Of a stretch of 64,000 nucleotides of DNA, positions 1-7,542 are shown in pieces (position 1 is the first letter of the stretch; every line of letters begins with the position of its first letter). This DNA is from Rubrivivax sp. (lineage in GTDB: Bacteria; Pseudomonadota; Gammaproteobacteria; Burkholderiales; Burkholderiaceae_C): positions 1-64,000 of the forward strand of contig JAIYCR010000051.1 of NCBI GenBank assembly GCA_027487905.1, read 5' to 3'. The notes under the pieces are model-generated. The model ran no database searches and was not told where the DNA came from. It saw nothing but the letters and a program-made list of their open reading frames with translations. A program made the translations under genes and the position numbers.

Positions 1-600
1 CAGGCCGGCGGCAAGGCCGTTGCCGCGGTGTGCAACGTCACCGCGGAGGCCGATCGCGAGGCGCTGGTCAAGACCGCGCTGGAGTCCTTCGGCAAGCTCA
101 CCTGCCTGGTGAACAACGCCGGCGGTGGTGGCCCCAAGCCCTTCGACATGCCCATGGGCGACTTCGAATGGGCCTATCAGCTCAACGTGTTTTCCGCCTT
201 CCGCCTGATGCAGTTGGCGGCGCCGCACATCGAGAAGGCGGGCGGGGGCGCGGTGCTGAACATCAGCTCGATGGCGGGCGAGAACAAGAACGTGCGCATG
301 GCGTCCTATTCGTCATCCAAGGCGGCGATGAACCACCTGACCCGCAACACCGCCTTCGACCTCGGCCCCATGGGCATCCGGGTGAACGCGATCGCCCCCG
401 GGGCGATCCGCACCGCAGCGCTGGCCACCGTGCTGACGCCCGACATCGAGAAGGTCATGCTCAAGCACACGCCGCTCAAGCGGCTGGGCGAGGCGTCGGA
501 CATCGGCCTGGCGGCGCTCTTCCTGTGCAGCCCGGCCTCGCAGTGGGTGAGCGGCCAGATCCTCACCGTCAGTGGCGGCGGCGTGCAGGAACTCGACTGA
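1..600 (+). CDS. hdhA: 7-alpha-hydroxysteroid dehydrogenase-like SDR oxidoreductase (5' end cut)
   Basis: NAD(P)-dependent short-chain dehydrogenase, C-terminal 199 residues; the Rossmann glycine motif lies before the window. The frame is open from base 1. Visible SDR marks are NNAG followed by GGGPKPFDMPM, the catalytic YSSSK block, and VNAIAPGAIRT. The C-terminus SGQILTVSGGGVQELD and the NNAGGGGPKPFDMPM stretch closely match what I remember of E. coli HdhA, which oxidises the 7-alpha hydroxyl of bile acids. That assigns the subfamily; the real substrate here may be another hydroxysteroid or alicyclic alcohol. A second SDR follows after an 82-bp gap on the same strand. Confidence 0.85.
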   Translation, partial: QAGGKAVAAVCNVTAEADREALVKTALESFGKLTCLVNNAGGGGPKPFDMPMGDFEWAYQLNVFSAFRLMQLAAPHIEKAGGGAVLNISSMAGENKNVRMASYSSSKAAMNHLTRNTAFDLGPMGIRVNAIAPGAIRTAALATVLTPDIEKVMLKHTPLKRLGEASDIGLAALFLCSPASQWVSGQILTVSGGGVQELD

Positions 601-613
601 TTCCCACGCGCTC

Positions 614-635
614 GCGTCTGCCGATCGGCAGACGC
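614..635. promoter_or_regulatory. Perfect 22-bp palindrome, candidate operator, followed by an 11-bp-period direct repeat
   Basis: The half-site GCGTCTGCCGA (614-624) is followed immediately by its exact reverse complement (625-635), with no spacer. Ten bases downstream the decamer ATTCCCGTTC occurs twice, at 645-654 and 656-665, just before the ATG at 683. No T-run follows, so an intrinsic terminator is unlikely. A dimeric repressor site (TetR or similar type) for the second SDR is a reasonable inference. Confidence 0.4.
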
Positions 636-682
636 CACTCCTTCATTCCCGTTCGATTCCCGTTCAACCGAAAGGAACACCG

Positions 683-1480
683 ATGACCCGTTTCGACCCC
701 TTCGCCGATTTCCGCATGGACGGCCACAGCGCCATCGTCACTGGCGGCGCCCAGAACATCGGCGAGGCCATCGCCCGCACCTTCGCGGCCGCCGGCGCGA
801 AGGTGATGATCGCCGACCTGCAGGGCGACAAGGCCGAGGCCACGGCCAAGGCCATCGCCGCCGAGACCGGACAGGACGTGCGCGGCATCGGCTGCGACGT
901 CACCAGCGAGGCGGACATCGAGCGCTGCGTGGGCGCCACGGTCAAGGCCTTCGGTGGTCTGTCCACGCTGGTCAACAACGTGGGCTGGGGCCGCGCCTAC
1001 GACGACTGCCTGGACATCTCCGCCGAGGAGATGGTCAAGAGCTATCAGCTCAACACCGTGTCGGCCATGCGCATGACCGCCGTATGCCGCCCGCACCTGC
1101 TGGCGGCCAAGAACGCCACCATCACCAATTCGGGTTCGATGGTGTCGGTGGCGCCGGCCTTCGACTTCCTGCCCTACTCGGCCGCGAAGGCCGCGATGAA
1201 CCACATGATGCTGGGCCTGGCCCACAACTTCGCCAAGCAGGTGCGCATCAACACCATCCTGATCGGCACGGTCATCACCCCGGGCTACGCCGATGCGGGT
1301 CTGGACGCCGCGGCGCAGGAAAAGCTGATGAACCCGAACAACCTGACCGGACGGGCCGGCTCGCCTCAGGACGTGGCCAACGCCTTCCTGTGGCTGGCCT
1401 CGCGGGCGGGAGGTTGGGTGAGCGGCCAGACCATCCAGGTCCATGGCGGCGGCGCGCGCGTTCGGCTGAAGCCCGAATGA
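683..1480 (+). CDS. SDR family NAD(P)-dependent oxidoreductase
   Basis: A 265-residue classical SDR. The cofactor glycine motif is VTGGAQNIGEAIA at about residues 17-29, the acidic residue after beta-2 is in IADLQ, and NNVG replaces the usual NNAG. The catalytic serine is in NSGSM, and Tyr/Lys are in PYSAAKAA. The C-terminal SGQTIQVHGGG is normal for the family. The ATG at 683 was chosen because the GAAAGGAAC ribosome-binding region lies just before it; upstream in-frame starts would run back through the palindrome. Its stop overlaps the next start (ATGA). The substrate cannot be told from sequence; the neighbouring HdhA-like gene hints at a hydroxysteroid or cyclic alcohol. Confidence 0.85.
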   Translation: MTRFDPFADFRMDGHSAIVTGGAQNIGEAIARTFAAAGAKVMIADLQGDKAEATAKAIAAETGQDVRGIGCDVTSEADIERCVGATVKAFGGLSTLVNNVGWGRAYDDCLDISAEEMVKSYQLNTVSAMRMTAVCRPHLLAAKNATITNSGSMVSVAPAFDFLPYSAAKAAMNHMMLGLAHNFAKQVRINTILIGTVITPGYADAGLDAAAQEKLMNPNNLTGRAGSPQDVANAFLWLASRAGGWVSGQTIQVHGGGARVRLKPE

Positions 1481-2121
1481 CCGACAACCCCGCCGACGTG
1501 GGCGTCCACATCGGACGCCTGTTCGGGCTGCTCTTCATGATGATGGGCCCGATCGCGGTGATGCCGACCTTCGCGGCCGTGACGCAGGGAGCCGATGCGG
1601 CCCTGCGCGGCCGCATCGCGGCCCGGGCAGCCGGCTATGCGGCCGCCGCCGTGGTGCTGGCCGTGCTGCTGGGCTTCGGCGTGCTCACGGCGTGGGGCGC
1701 GTCCAAGGCCTCGCTGATCATGGCGGCCGGACTGCTGCTGCTGCTGGCGGCGTTGGGGCACGTGGTGGCCAAGCCAGCGGCGGCATCGGCGGAGGCACCA
1801 GCGCGATCACACGGCCCACCCCCGCTTCAGGTCGCGCTGTCGCCACTGGCCTTTCCCACCATCGTCACGCCGCATGCGGTGGGTGTGCTCATCATCTTCT
1901 CGGCCTACTTTCCCTCGGCCCGCAACCAGGCCCTGATCCTGGCCGCCGGGCTGGGCATCGTGCTGCTGGACTACTTCGCCATGCGGATGGCCCCGCGCTT
2001 CGTCGACTGGGCCGGCCCGGTGCCCTTGCGCATCCTGGGCGCGGTGTTCGGCGTGCTTCAGGTGGCCCTGGGCTTGGAGTTCCTGCTGTCCGGCCTTCGT
2101 CTGGCGCGGATCCTGGATTGA
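1477..2121 (+). CDS. MarC-family integral membrane protein
   Basis: A 214-residue inner-membrane protein of normal MarC length with about six hydrophobic segments. The start has the family look (LFGLLFMMMGPIAVMPTFAAVTQG, then an arginine-rich loop and a long helix with AAGLLLLLAALGHVV). The ATG overlaps the stop of the preceding SDR by four bases, so the two are probably co-translated. MarC proteins have no firmly known transport substrate. A polar, alanine-rich insert lies at about residues 95-115 between the two halves. Confidence 0.8.
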   Translation: MTDNPADVGVHIGRLFGLLFMMMGPIAVMPTFAAVTQGADAALRGRIAARAAGYAAAAVVLAVLLGFGVLTAWGASKASLIMAAGLLLLLAALGHVVAKPAAASAEAPARSHGPPPLQVALSPLAFPTIVTPHAVGVLIIFSAYFPSARNQALILAAGLGIVLLDYFAMRMAPRFVDWAGPVPLRILGAVFGVLQVALGLEFLLSGLRLARILD

Positions 2122-2131
2122 ATCAACCGCC

Positions 2132-3847
2132 ATGCGTGCTCTCCTCAGACCTCTCGCCCGCTGCGCCGCAACAGCCACCGCCGCGATGGTGCTCGGCCTT
2201 GGCGCGGTCGGGACCGCATCGGCCCAGGGCAGTGCCACCTCCGCCGGGCCGGTTCGCATCGAATGGGTCTCGGTGCAGGTGGTCGATGCCGCAGGACCGA
2301 GCGAAGCCACCCGAAGGCTCGAGGCCGACATCCGTCGCTCGCTGGGCGTCTACCCTGGCAGCCACGCGGACCGAAACGAAATCGAACTCGCGGTCGACCG
2401 GCTGCGGCGCACCCCCCAGGTCTCCCAGGCCAGCGGTCAGCTCGTGTTCGACGACAACGGCGAAACCGGGTTGAGGGTGATCGTGGACCGACGCCCCGAC
2501 CTTCCCGCAGCGCCGAGCTGGACCGACACCCTGAGGTGGGTGGACGATGGCCAGCGGCTGCTCAAGCTGCGCCTCGGGTTGAAGGGCGCCACCGCCGTGT
2601 CGGCGAACCAGTGGCTCGGCAATGGCGCCACGCTCACCCAGTTCAACCCCCGCGGCCGCTACGACGCCGGGCCGGGCCCCAATGTCATCCTCGACCTCGC
2701 GCCGTCGGTTGGGGCGGCCGGCGCGCTGCCGCTCGGCGGGGGCGCCCATGCGCCCTATCTCTACGCCAGCGTCCTCTACCTCGGCACGGCGTCCATCGGA
2801 CAGGACAACAACCGGAACGACGCCCGAACCACCGGGCAGTGGGAGGAGGCCTTCATCGGCATCGTCGGCTCGGGCACGACGGACTCGGGCCTGGCCTGGC
2901 GGGCCAATGTGTCCTACGGCCTGCAGCCCTATTGCATCGGCAACGGCATGCTGGTCTGCCAGATCGCCTCCAGCGGCGGCGACCGGGGCGCCGACTTCGG
3001 TTGGCCCCGCTGGTCAGGAAGGGACTTCCTGAAGGCCCAGCTGCGGGTGAACAACACCCGGGTGGAGGGCTTCCGTTTCTCGCCCAACGACTTCCCGACG
3101 ACCCGCACGGTGTTGACCGGCGTGAACGTGGAGCACGATTTCGGACAGGGCCTGAACGCGGGCTTCACCTGGCTCACCGCCTCCGAGGGCGAGCTGAAAT
3201 ACTTCTTCCCTGACGGCCGATCGCAAGGGCGCGACGGCTTGAAGGTCTGGCACGCCCGCGCCGCGCTGCGCCCGCAGGGGCAGGCTTCGGGGGTCATCGG
3301 CAAGGCGGAGTTCGCTCGCCAGACGCACCGCGACTTCGACATGCGCGCCACCGGCGGATCGGCCGAAGCGGGCTGGCAGTTCGCGAGCCCGTCGTGGCGG
3401 CCGAGCGTGACCTACCGCTACTCGGCCACCACCGGCGACGACCCCGGCACGCCGCGCTACGAACGCTGGGACCTGCTGTATTCCGGCAACGACGTGGACA
3501 CCTGGGTGCAGGGCCAGCTCATGAAGAACATCCACTACAACAGCAACGTCAAGGTGCAGCGCCTGATGGTGCGCGCCACGCCCGACACCCGCTGGCGGCT
3601 CACCGGCGCGGTGAGCAGCTTCCGCGCCGACACGCTGAACAACATCGGCGGCGTCATCTCGACGCTCGCAGGGCCTGACATCGGTCGCGAACTGCTTCTG
3701 GTGGCCGAGCACTTCGCCTCGCGCCAGGTGTACTGGCGCTTCACCGCCGCTTCGCTGTGGCCGGGCAGCGGCGTGACCGGAACGCTTCCCGATCCGGTCG
3801 CCAAGCCCTGGCTCGTGGGCATCGTCCAGTTCAACCTCAGCTACTGA
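2132..3847 (+). CDS. Outer-membrane beta-barrel protein with an N-terminal POTRA-like segment
   Basis: 571 residues. Signal peptide about 1-31, ending in ASA-Q. Residues about 45-120 (VQVVDAAG...LEADIRRSLGVYPG...VDRLRRTPQVSQASGQLVFDD...LRVIVDRRP) look like a single POTRA-type beta-alpha-alpha-beta-beta unit. The rest alternates hydrophobic and polar residues, is rich in Tyr/Trp, Gly and Asn, and ends VQFNLSY, an aromatic C-terminus as recognised by the BAM machinery. The barrel part weakly recalls alginate-export-type porins. It starts 10 bases after the MarC gene and is followed 9 bases later by a small membrane protein, so an operon is likely. No substrate can be assigned. Confidence 0.6.
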   Translation: MRALLRPLARCAATATAAMVLGLGAVGTASAQGSATSAGPVRIEWVSVQVVDAAGPSEATRRLEADIRRSLGVYPGSHADRNEIELAVDRLRRTPQVSQASGQLVFDDNGETGLRVIVDRRPDLPAAPSWTDTLRWVDDGQRLLKLRLGLKGATAVSANQWLGNGATLTQFNPRGRYDAGPGPNVILDLAPSVGAAGALPLGGGAHAPYLYASVLYLGTASIGQDNNRNDARTTGQWEEAFIGIVGSGTTDSGLAWRANVSYGLQPYCIGNGMLVCQIASSGGDRGADFGWPRWSGRDFLKAQLRVNNTRVEGFRFSPNDFPTTRTVLTGVNVEHDFGQGLNAGFTWLTASEGELKYFFPDGRSQGRDGLKVWHARAALRPQGQASGVIGKAEFARQTHRDFDMRATGGSAEAGWQFASPSWRPSVTYRYSATTGDDPGTPRYERWDLLYSGNDVDTWVQGQLMKNIHYNSNVKVQRLMVRATPDTRWRLTGAVSSFRADTLNNIGGVISTLAGPDIGRELLLVAEHFASRQVYWRFTAASLWPGSGVTGTLPDPVAKPWLVGIVQFNLSY

Positions 3848-3856
3848 GACTCCATC

Positions 3857-4342
3857 ATGTCTTCATCCCTCGAAGTGCGCGTCACCGATGCCCTGATCCC
3901 CGGCGCCCTGAATGCCGTCATCAACGGCGCGATCGCCTACGCCACGGCCTTCTCCGGTGCCACCAGCGTGCCGCTGACACTCGACCTGGTGTCGAGCAAG
4001 CAGCACACGGTGTGGGGGCAGGGCGTGGTGCTGGCCTTCGCGCTGGGCATCATCCTGTCGCTGATCACCGCCTTCAGCTTCAGGAAACGGATCGCCCAGG
4101 CGGGCCCCGCCCTGGCCGATCGCCTGAACCGGCCGATGTTTCCGACGGTGCTGGGCATCGCCCTGGGCAACGGCATGGCGCTGTTCGGCTGGTTCGTGGC
4201 CATCGCCGTGCTCTGGCAGCGCTTTCTGGGATCGATCGAGGTCGGTCCGATCGCCGCGGCGGCGCTGGTCGGTCTGCTCGCGGGCATCGTCACGGTGGTG
4301 GTCGAGACTCGAACCAAGCTTGCGCTGCTGCGGCCGGTCTGA
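3857..4342 (+). CDS. Hypothetical inner-membrane protein, about four helices
   Basis: 161 residues, not recognised as a named family. Hydrophobic segments lie at about 14-36, 55-76, 98-122 and 133-152. A short basic loop (SFRKR) sits after the second helix and a basic C-terminus (ETRTKLALLRPV) follows the last. No cofactor or catalytic motif is visible. It follows the barrel gene by 9 bases and its end is 43 bases before the MscS gene, so it may be part of the same envelope transcription unit. The coding frame has the strong third-position GC bias of its neighbours. Confidence 0.6.
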   Translation: MSSSLEVRVTDALIPGALNAVINGAIAYATAFSGATSVPLTLDLVSSKQHTVWGQGVVLAFALGIILSLITAFSFRKRIAQAGPALADRLNRPMFPTVLGIALGNGMALFGWFVAIAVLWQRFLGSIEVGPIAAAALVGLLAGIVTVVVETRTKLALLRPV

Positions 4343-4385
4343 CCCCGGCAACCCGTCGTCGGGCGAGGCGCCGCCAGGCGGGTGG

Positions 4386-6701
4386 ATGTTCAATCTGCGT
4401 TGCGCAAGCCCTGGGGCTCGCTGGTTGCGCGGCAGCCTGGTGCTGTGGCTGGTGGCCGGCTGCTGGATCGTCTCGGGCAATGGGCAGGCCCAGCCCGGCG
4501 CGGCCGCGCCGGGCGCACCGGTCGCCGGCAGTGCAGGCGGAAACGATCCGGCGGGCGCCACGGGGCAGGGTCGGGCTGATCCCGCAGGCCTGTCCAGAGC
4601 CGCGGCCGAGCTGGAGCAAGTCCAGGCGGCGCTCGCGCGCATGCAGTCGCGCACCGACAGCTCGGCGCCCGATCCCATGGCGGAGGAGCAGCGCAATCTG
4701 CTGACCCGCCTGGTGGGCCTCCTGCGCGACCGCATGCAGCGGGCCAGCGCGGCGCCGACGCTCGCGGCCCCGGCCATGCGCCTGCCGTCCGGGCTCGCTG
4801 GAGACCCGCCCTTCCCCGTCGCCGACCTGGACGCCCTGCGCGACCAGCGAGAGGGCATCGCGTCCCAGCGCGACTCGCTGACGCTGTCGGTGCAGGCACT
4901 CGACACGGAGCTCAATGACCATGCGGACGCCCGCCGAAAGGTGGAAGAGGGGCTGCGGCTGCAGCAGGAGCGCGTCGAGCGGGCGCGGGATTCAGACGAA
5001 CGGATCCGGTTGCGCGCCGGACTCGAGCTGGAGCGCCTGCGGGAGCGGGTCGCGACGCTCGAACTGGCACGGGTCGATGCCGAAAGAGCAGCAGCGCGAG
5101 CCCGGTTGCAGACGCTGAACGCACGGATCGGCGAGCTGGACGGCGAGATCGACCGGGTGCGTCGCCAGCAGGTGCTGGACGAAGCGGCCCTGACCGCCGT
5201 GGCCACCGCCGCCGACTCGGCAAGGCTGCGTTGGGCAGCGCAACGCGAGCGCGTCGAAGGCCGCATCGCACGACTGGACTCCGAAGGTGGCGGCTCGCCC
5301 GATGCCCGCGCTCGAGAAGCAACAGCCCTGCGCGGGGTCGTCCAGGCACTGGCGACGCTGGAACAGGTCGAAGCCGGTCGAGCCGAGGCCTGGCGCCTGC
5401 GACGCCTGGCCCTGCAGGCCAGGAGCGACCGCACGCGTCTGGCCACTGCCCAAGCTTTGCTGCGGCGATCGATCGATCAGTTGGCCCTGAGGGAGCGCGG
5501 CGTATCCGAGCGTCTCAACTACCTGAAGCTGGCCTTGCGCACCCAGAGGCTGAAGGTCGAGGCACTGGGCCAGGGCGCGGATGCGCAGGACGAGGCGGGG
5601 GTGCTGCAGGCCATGGGCGAAGAGGTGCTGGCCCATGAGCGCCTGCGCGAAGAAACCCACCGCCTGCATCGTCTGCTGCAGCGCAGCCTGGACGACCTGC
5701 TGGCCGATGCCGAAGCCACGGCGGAGCCGCGCAGCTGGGCCGCACTGGCCGAGCGGCTTCGAACGGCCCTGCTGGCCGTTTGGCGATACGAGCTCTTCAG
5801 CGCCACCGAGACGCTTCAGGTGGACGGAAGAACGGTGGCGCTGGACTACGGGGTGACCATCGGCAAGTCGCTTGGCGTTCTGCTGCTCTTCGCGCTCGGC
5901 TATGCGCTGGCGGGTCGCCTCAGCCGGCTGCTGGTGGCCATGGCCGTTCGACAGGCCAGGATCTCGCCGCAGCTGGGCGCGGTGCTGCATCGGTGGGTGA
6001 TGACCACGCTGCTCGTGGCCGTGCTGCTGGTGGTGCTCAAGCTCGCCCGCATTCCGCTCACCGCATTCGCTTTCCTCGGCGGCGCACTGGCCATCGGCAT
6101 CGGCTTCGGCACCCAGAACGTCATCAAGAACCTCATCAGCGGCATCATCATCCTGTTCGAACGCAAGGTGCGCGTGGGCGACGTGGTCACCATCGACGGC
6201 GTGGACGGCACCGTCACCGCCGTCGACCTGCGGGCCACGACCGTGCACGGCTTCGACGGCATCGACTGCATCGTGCCCAACTCCCGCCTGCTGGAGAACC
6301 CGGTCAGCAACTGGAGCCACGGGGAACCGGTCGTGCGGCGCGTCATCCGTGTCCGCCTGGCCTGGAGCCAGGATGCCGGGCAAGCGGCCGACGAGATGCT
6401 CGTCTGCGCACGTGCGGACTCCGCGGTGCGAGCGTCGCCCGCACCCCAGGTCCTGTATGAGGACTTCGGCATGGACGCACAGGTGCTGACGCTGCAGTAC
6501 TGGATTCGGCTGGGCGGCACACGCAGCGGGCCGGTGGTGGACAGCGACCTTCGACACGCCATCGCCAACGCCTTCGAACGGGCCGGACTGAAGCATGCCG
6601 CCCCGCGGATGGATGTCCGGCAGCAAGACCCGCATCCGATGCCTGTGCCAGCCCGGACCGGTGGCCCGGGGGACGCCCAAGATTCCAGGAACGCCCAATG
6701 A
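4386..6701 (+). CDS. Large MscS-family mechanosensitive channel with periplasmic coiled-coil domain
   Basis: 771 residues from the ATG at 4386, chosen because it opens a signal peptide (MFNLRCASPG...WLVAGCWIVSGNGQAQ) after an AGGCGG ribosome-binding region. Residues about 70-470 are Arg/Glu/Leu-rich heptad sequence, a long periplasmic coiled coil as in MscK/KefA-type channels. Transmembrane helices lie at about 495-590. The pore helix and beta domain are clear: GGALAIGIGFGTQNVIKNLISG, then LFERKVRVGDVVTIDGVDGTVTAVDLRAT and the VPNSRLLENPVSNWS block. The protein opens under membrane tension to release solutes during osmotic downshock. Its stop overlaps the start of the DUF3047 gene (ATGA). Confidence 0.88.
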   Translation: MFNLRCASPGARWLRGSLVLWLVAGCWIVSGNGQAQPGAAAPGAPVAGSAGGNDPAGATGQGRADPAGLSRAAAELEQVQAALARMQSRTDSSAPDPMAEEQRNLLTRLVGLLRDRMQRASAAPTLAAPAMRLPSGLAGDPPFPVADLDALRDQREGIASQRDSLTLSVQALDTELNDHADARRKVEEGLRLQQERVERARDSDERIRLRAGLELERLRERVATLELARVDAERAAARARLQTLNARIGELDGEIDRVRRQQVLDEAALTAVATAADSARLRWAAQRERVEGRIARLDSEGGGSPDARAREATALRGVVQALATLEQVEAGRAEAWRLRRLALQARSDRTRLATAQALLRRSIDQLALRERGVSERLNYLKLALRTQRLKVEALGQGADAQDEAGVLQAMGEEVLAHERLREETHRLHRLLQRSLDDLLADAEATAEPRSWAALAERLRTALLAVWRYELFSATETLQVDGRTVALDYGVTIGKSLGVLLLFALGYALAGRLSRLLVAMAVRQARISPQLGAVLHRWVMTTLLVAVLLVVLKLARIPLTAFAFLGGALAIGIGFGTQNVIKNLISGIIILFERKVRVGDVVTIDGVDGTVTAVDLRATTVHGFDGIDCIVPNSRLLENPVSNWSHGEPVVRRVIRVRLAWSQDAGQAADEMLVCARADSAVRASPAPQVLYEDFGMDAQVLTLQYWIRLGGTRSGPVVDSDLRHAIANAFERAGLKHAAPRMDVRQQDPHPMPVPARTGGPGDAQDSRNAQ

Positions 6702-7402
6702 CAACCCGCCCTGCGCTCGCCACCCTGATGCTGACCCTGGCGGCGACGATGCCCGCCAGCGCGGACACCGCCACGGTGGAGCCACCGCCCCCCTGGCGCC
6801 ATGTGTTGATCAACGAGCGCAAGACGCCCACGCGCTACACCGTGCAGCCCGGCCCGGATGGACCGGTGGTGCACGCCGTGGCCGACCGCTCGGCAAGCCT
6901 TCTGATGCAACCGGCCAGCGAGGCGCTGGCCGACAGTGCGACGCTCGCCTGGCGGTGGAAGATCGGTGCCCACCCGGAGGGAGCGGACAACGCACTGGCG
7001 GATCGCGAGGATTCAGCGGCACGCCTGGTGCTGGTCTTCGACGGCGACCGGGCCCGATTGCCCTTCGTCGATCGGATGGTCATGGCCGCTGCCGATCGAC
7101 TGTCGGGCCAGCGCATGCCCTATGCCATCTTGATGTATGTGGCCGCAAGCAATGCGCCGGTGGACACGATCGTGCCCAACCCCCATACCCGGCGCATCCA
7201 GATGCTCATCGCCTCCGACGCGACATCGCAAGGGCCGGCGGACTGGCAGCCCATCGAGCGAGATGTCACTTCGGATTTCCGGCGCGCCTTCGGCGAAGCA
7301 CCGGGTCGCCTGCTCGCCTGGGGATGGATGAGCGACTGCGACAACACCCGCACGCGATGCGAGGCCTGGTTCAGCGACGTGCAGCCGGTGCCCAGGCGCT
7401 GA
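6698..7402 (+). CDS. DUF3047 family exported protein
   Basis: 234 residues with a signal peptide of about 22 residues (LATLMLTLAATMPASA-D). The DUF3047 pattern is present: LAWRWKIGAH, then ADREDSAARLVLVFDGD, MPYAILMYVAASNAPVDTIVPNPHTRRIQML and the end block RLLAWGWMSDCDNTRTRCEAWFSDV with two closely spaced cysteines that could form a disulfide. Function of the family is unknown; it is periplasmic by its signal. Its start overlaps the MscS stop by four bases, so it is co-translated with the channel. Confidence 0.82.
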   Translation: MTTRPALATLMLTLAATMPASADTATVEPPPPWRHVLINERKTPTRYTVQPGPDGPVVHAVADRSASLLMQPASEALADSATLAWRWKIGAHPEGADNALADREDSAARLVLVFDGDRARLPFVDRMVMAAADRLSGQRMPYAILMYVAASNAPVDTIVPNPHTRRIQMLIASDATSQGPADWQPIERDVTSDFRRAFGEAPGRLLAWGWMSDCDNTRTRCEAWFSDVQPVPRR

Positions 7403-7411
7403 TCCGGGTTC

Positions 7412-7428
7412 CCGCCCATTTCGGGCGG
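7412..7428 (+). terminator. Weak hairpin after the MscS-DUF3047 pair
   Basis: CCGCCC-ATTTC-GGGCGG can form a six-bp GC stem 9 bases after the DUF3047 stop. The downstream bases are only moderately T-rich (GAGTTGTTGTG), so this is at best a weak or Rho-assisted terminator. The rest of the 140-bp gap up to 7543 shows nothing recognisable. Confidence 0.25.
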
Positions 7429-7542
7429 AGTCGAGTTGTTGTGGGCAGACGGACTCCCGACACTCGTGCCGGCTTCACGGCGCGGCTCGAGCGCCGCCCG
7501 ACGTGATGCCCCGAAGGCTGATCCGATCGCAAGTCCACGACG

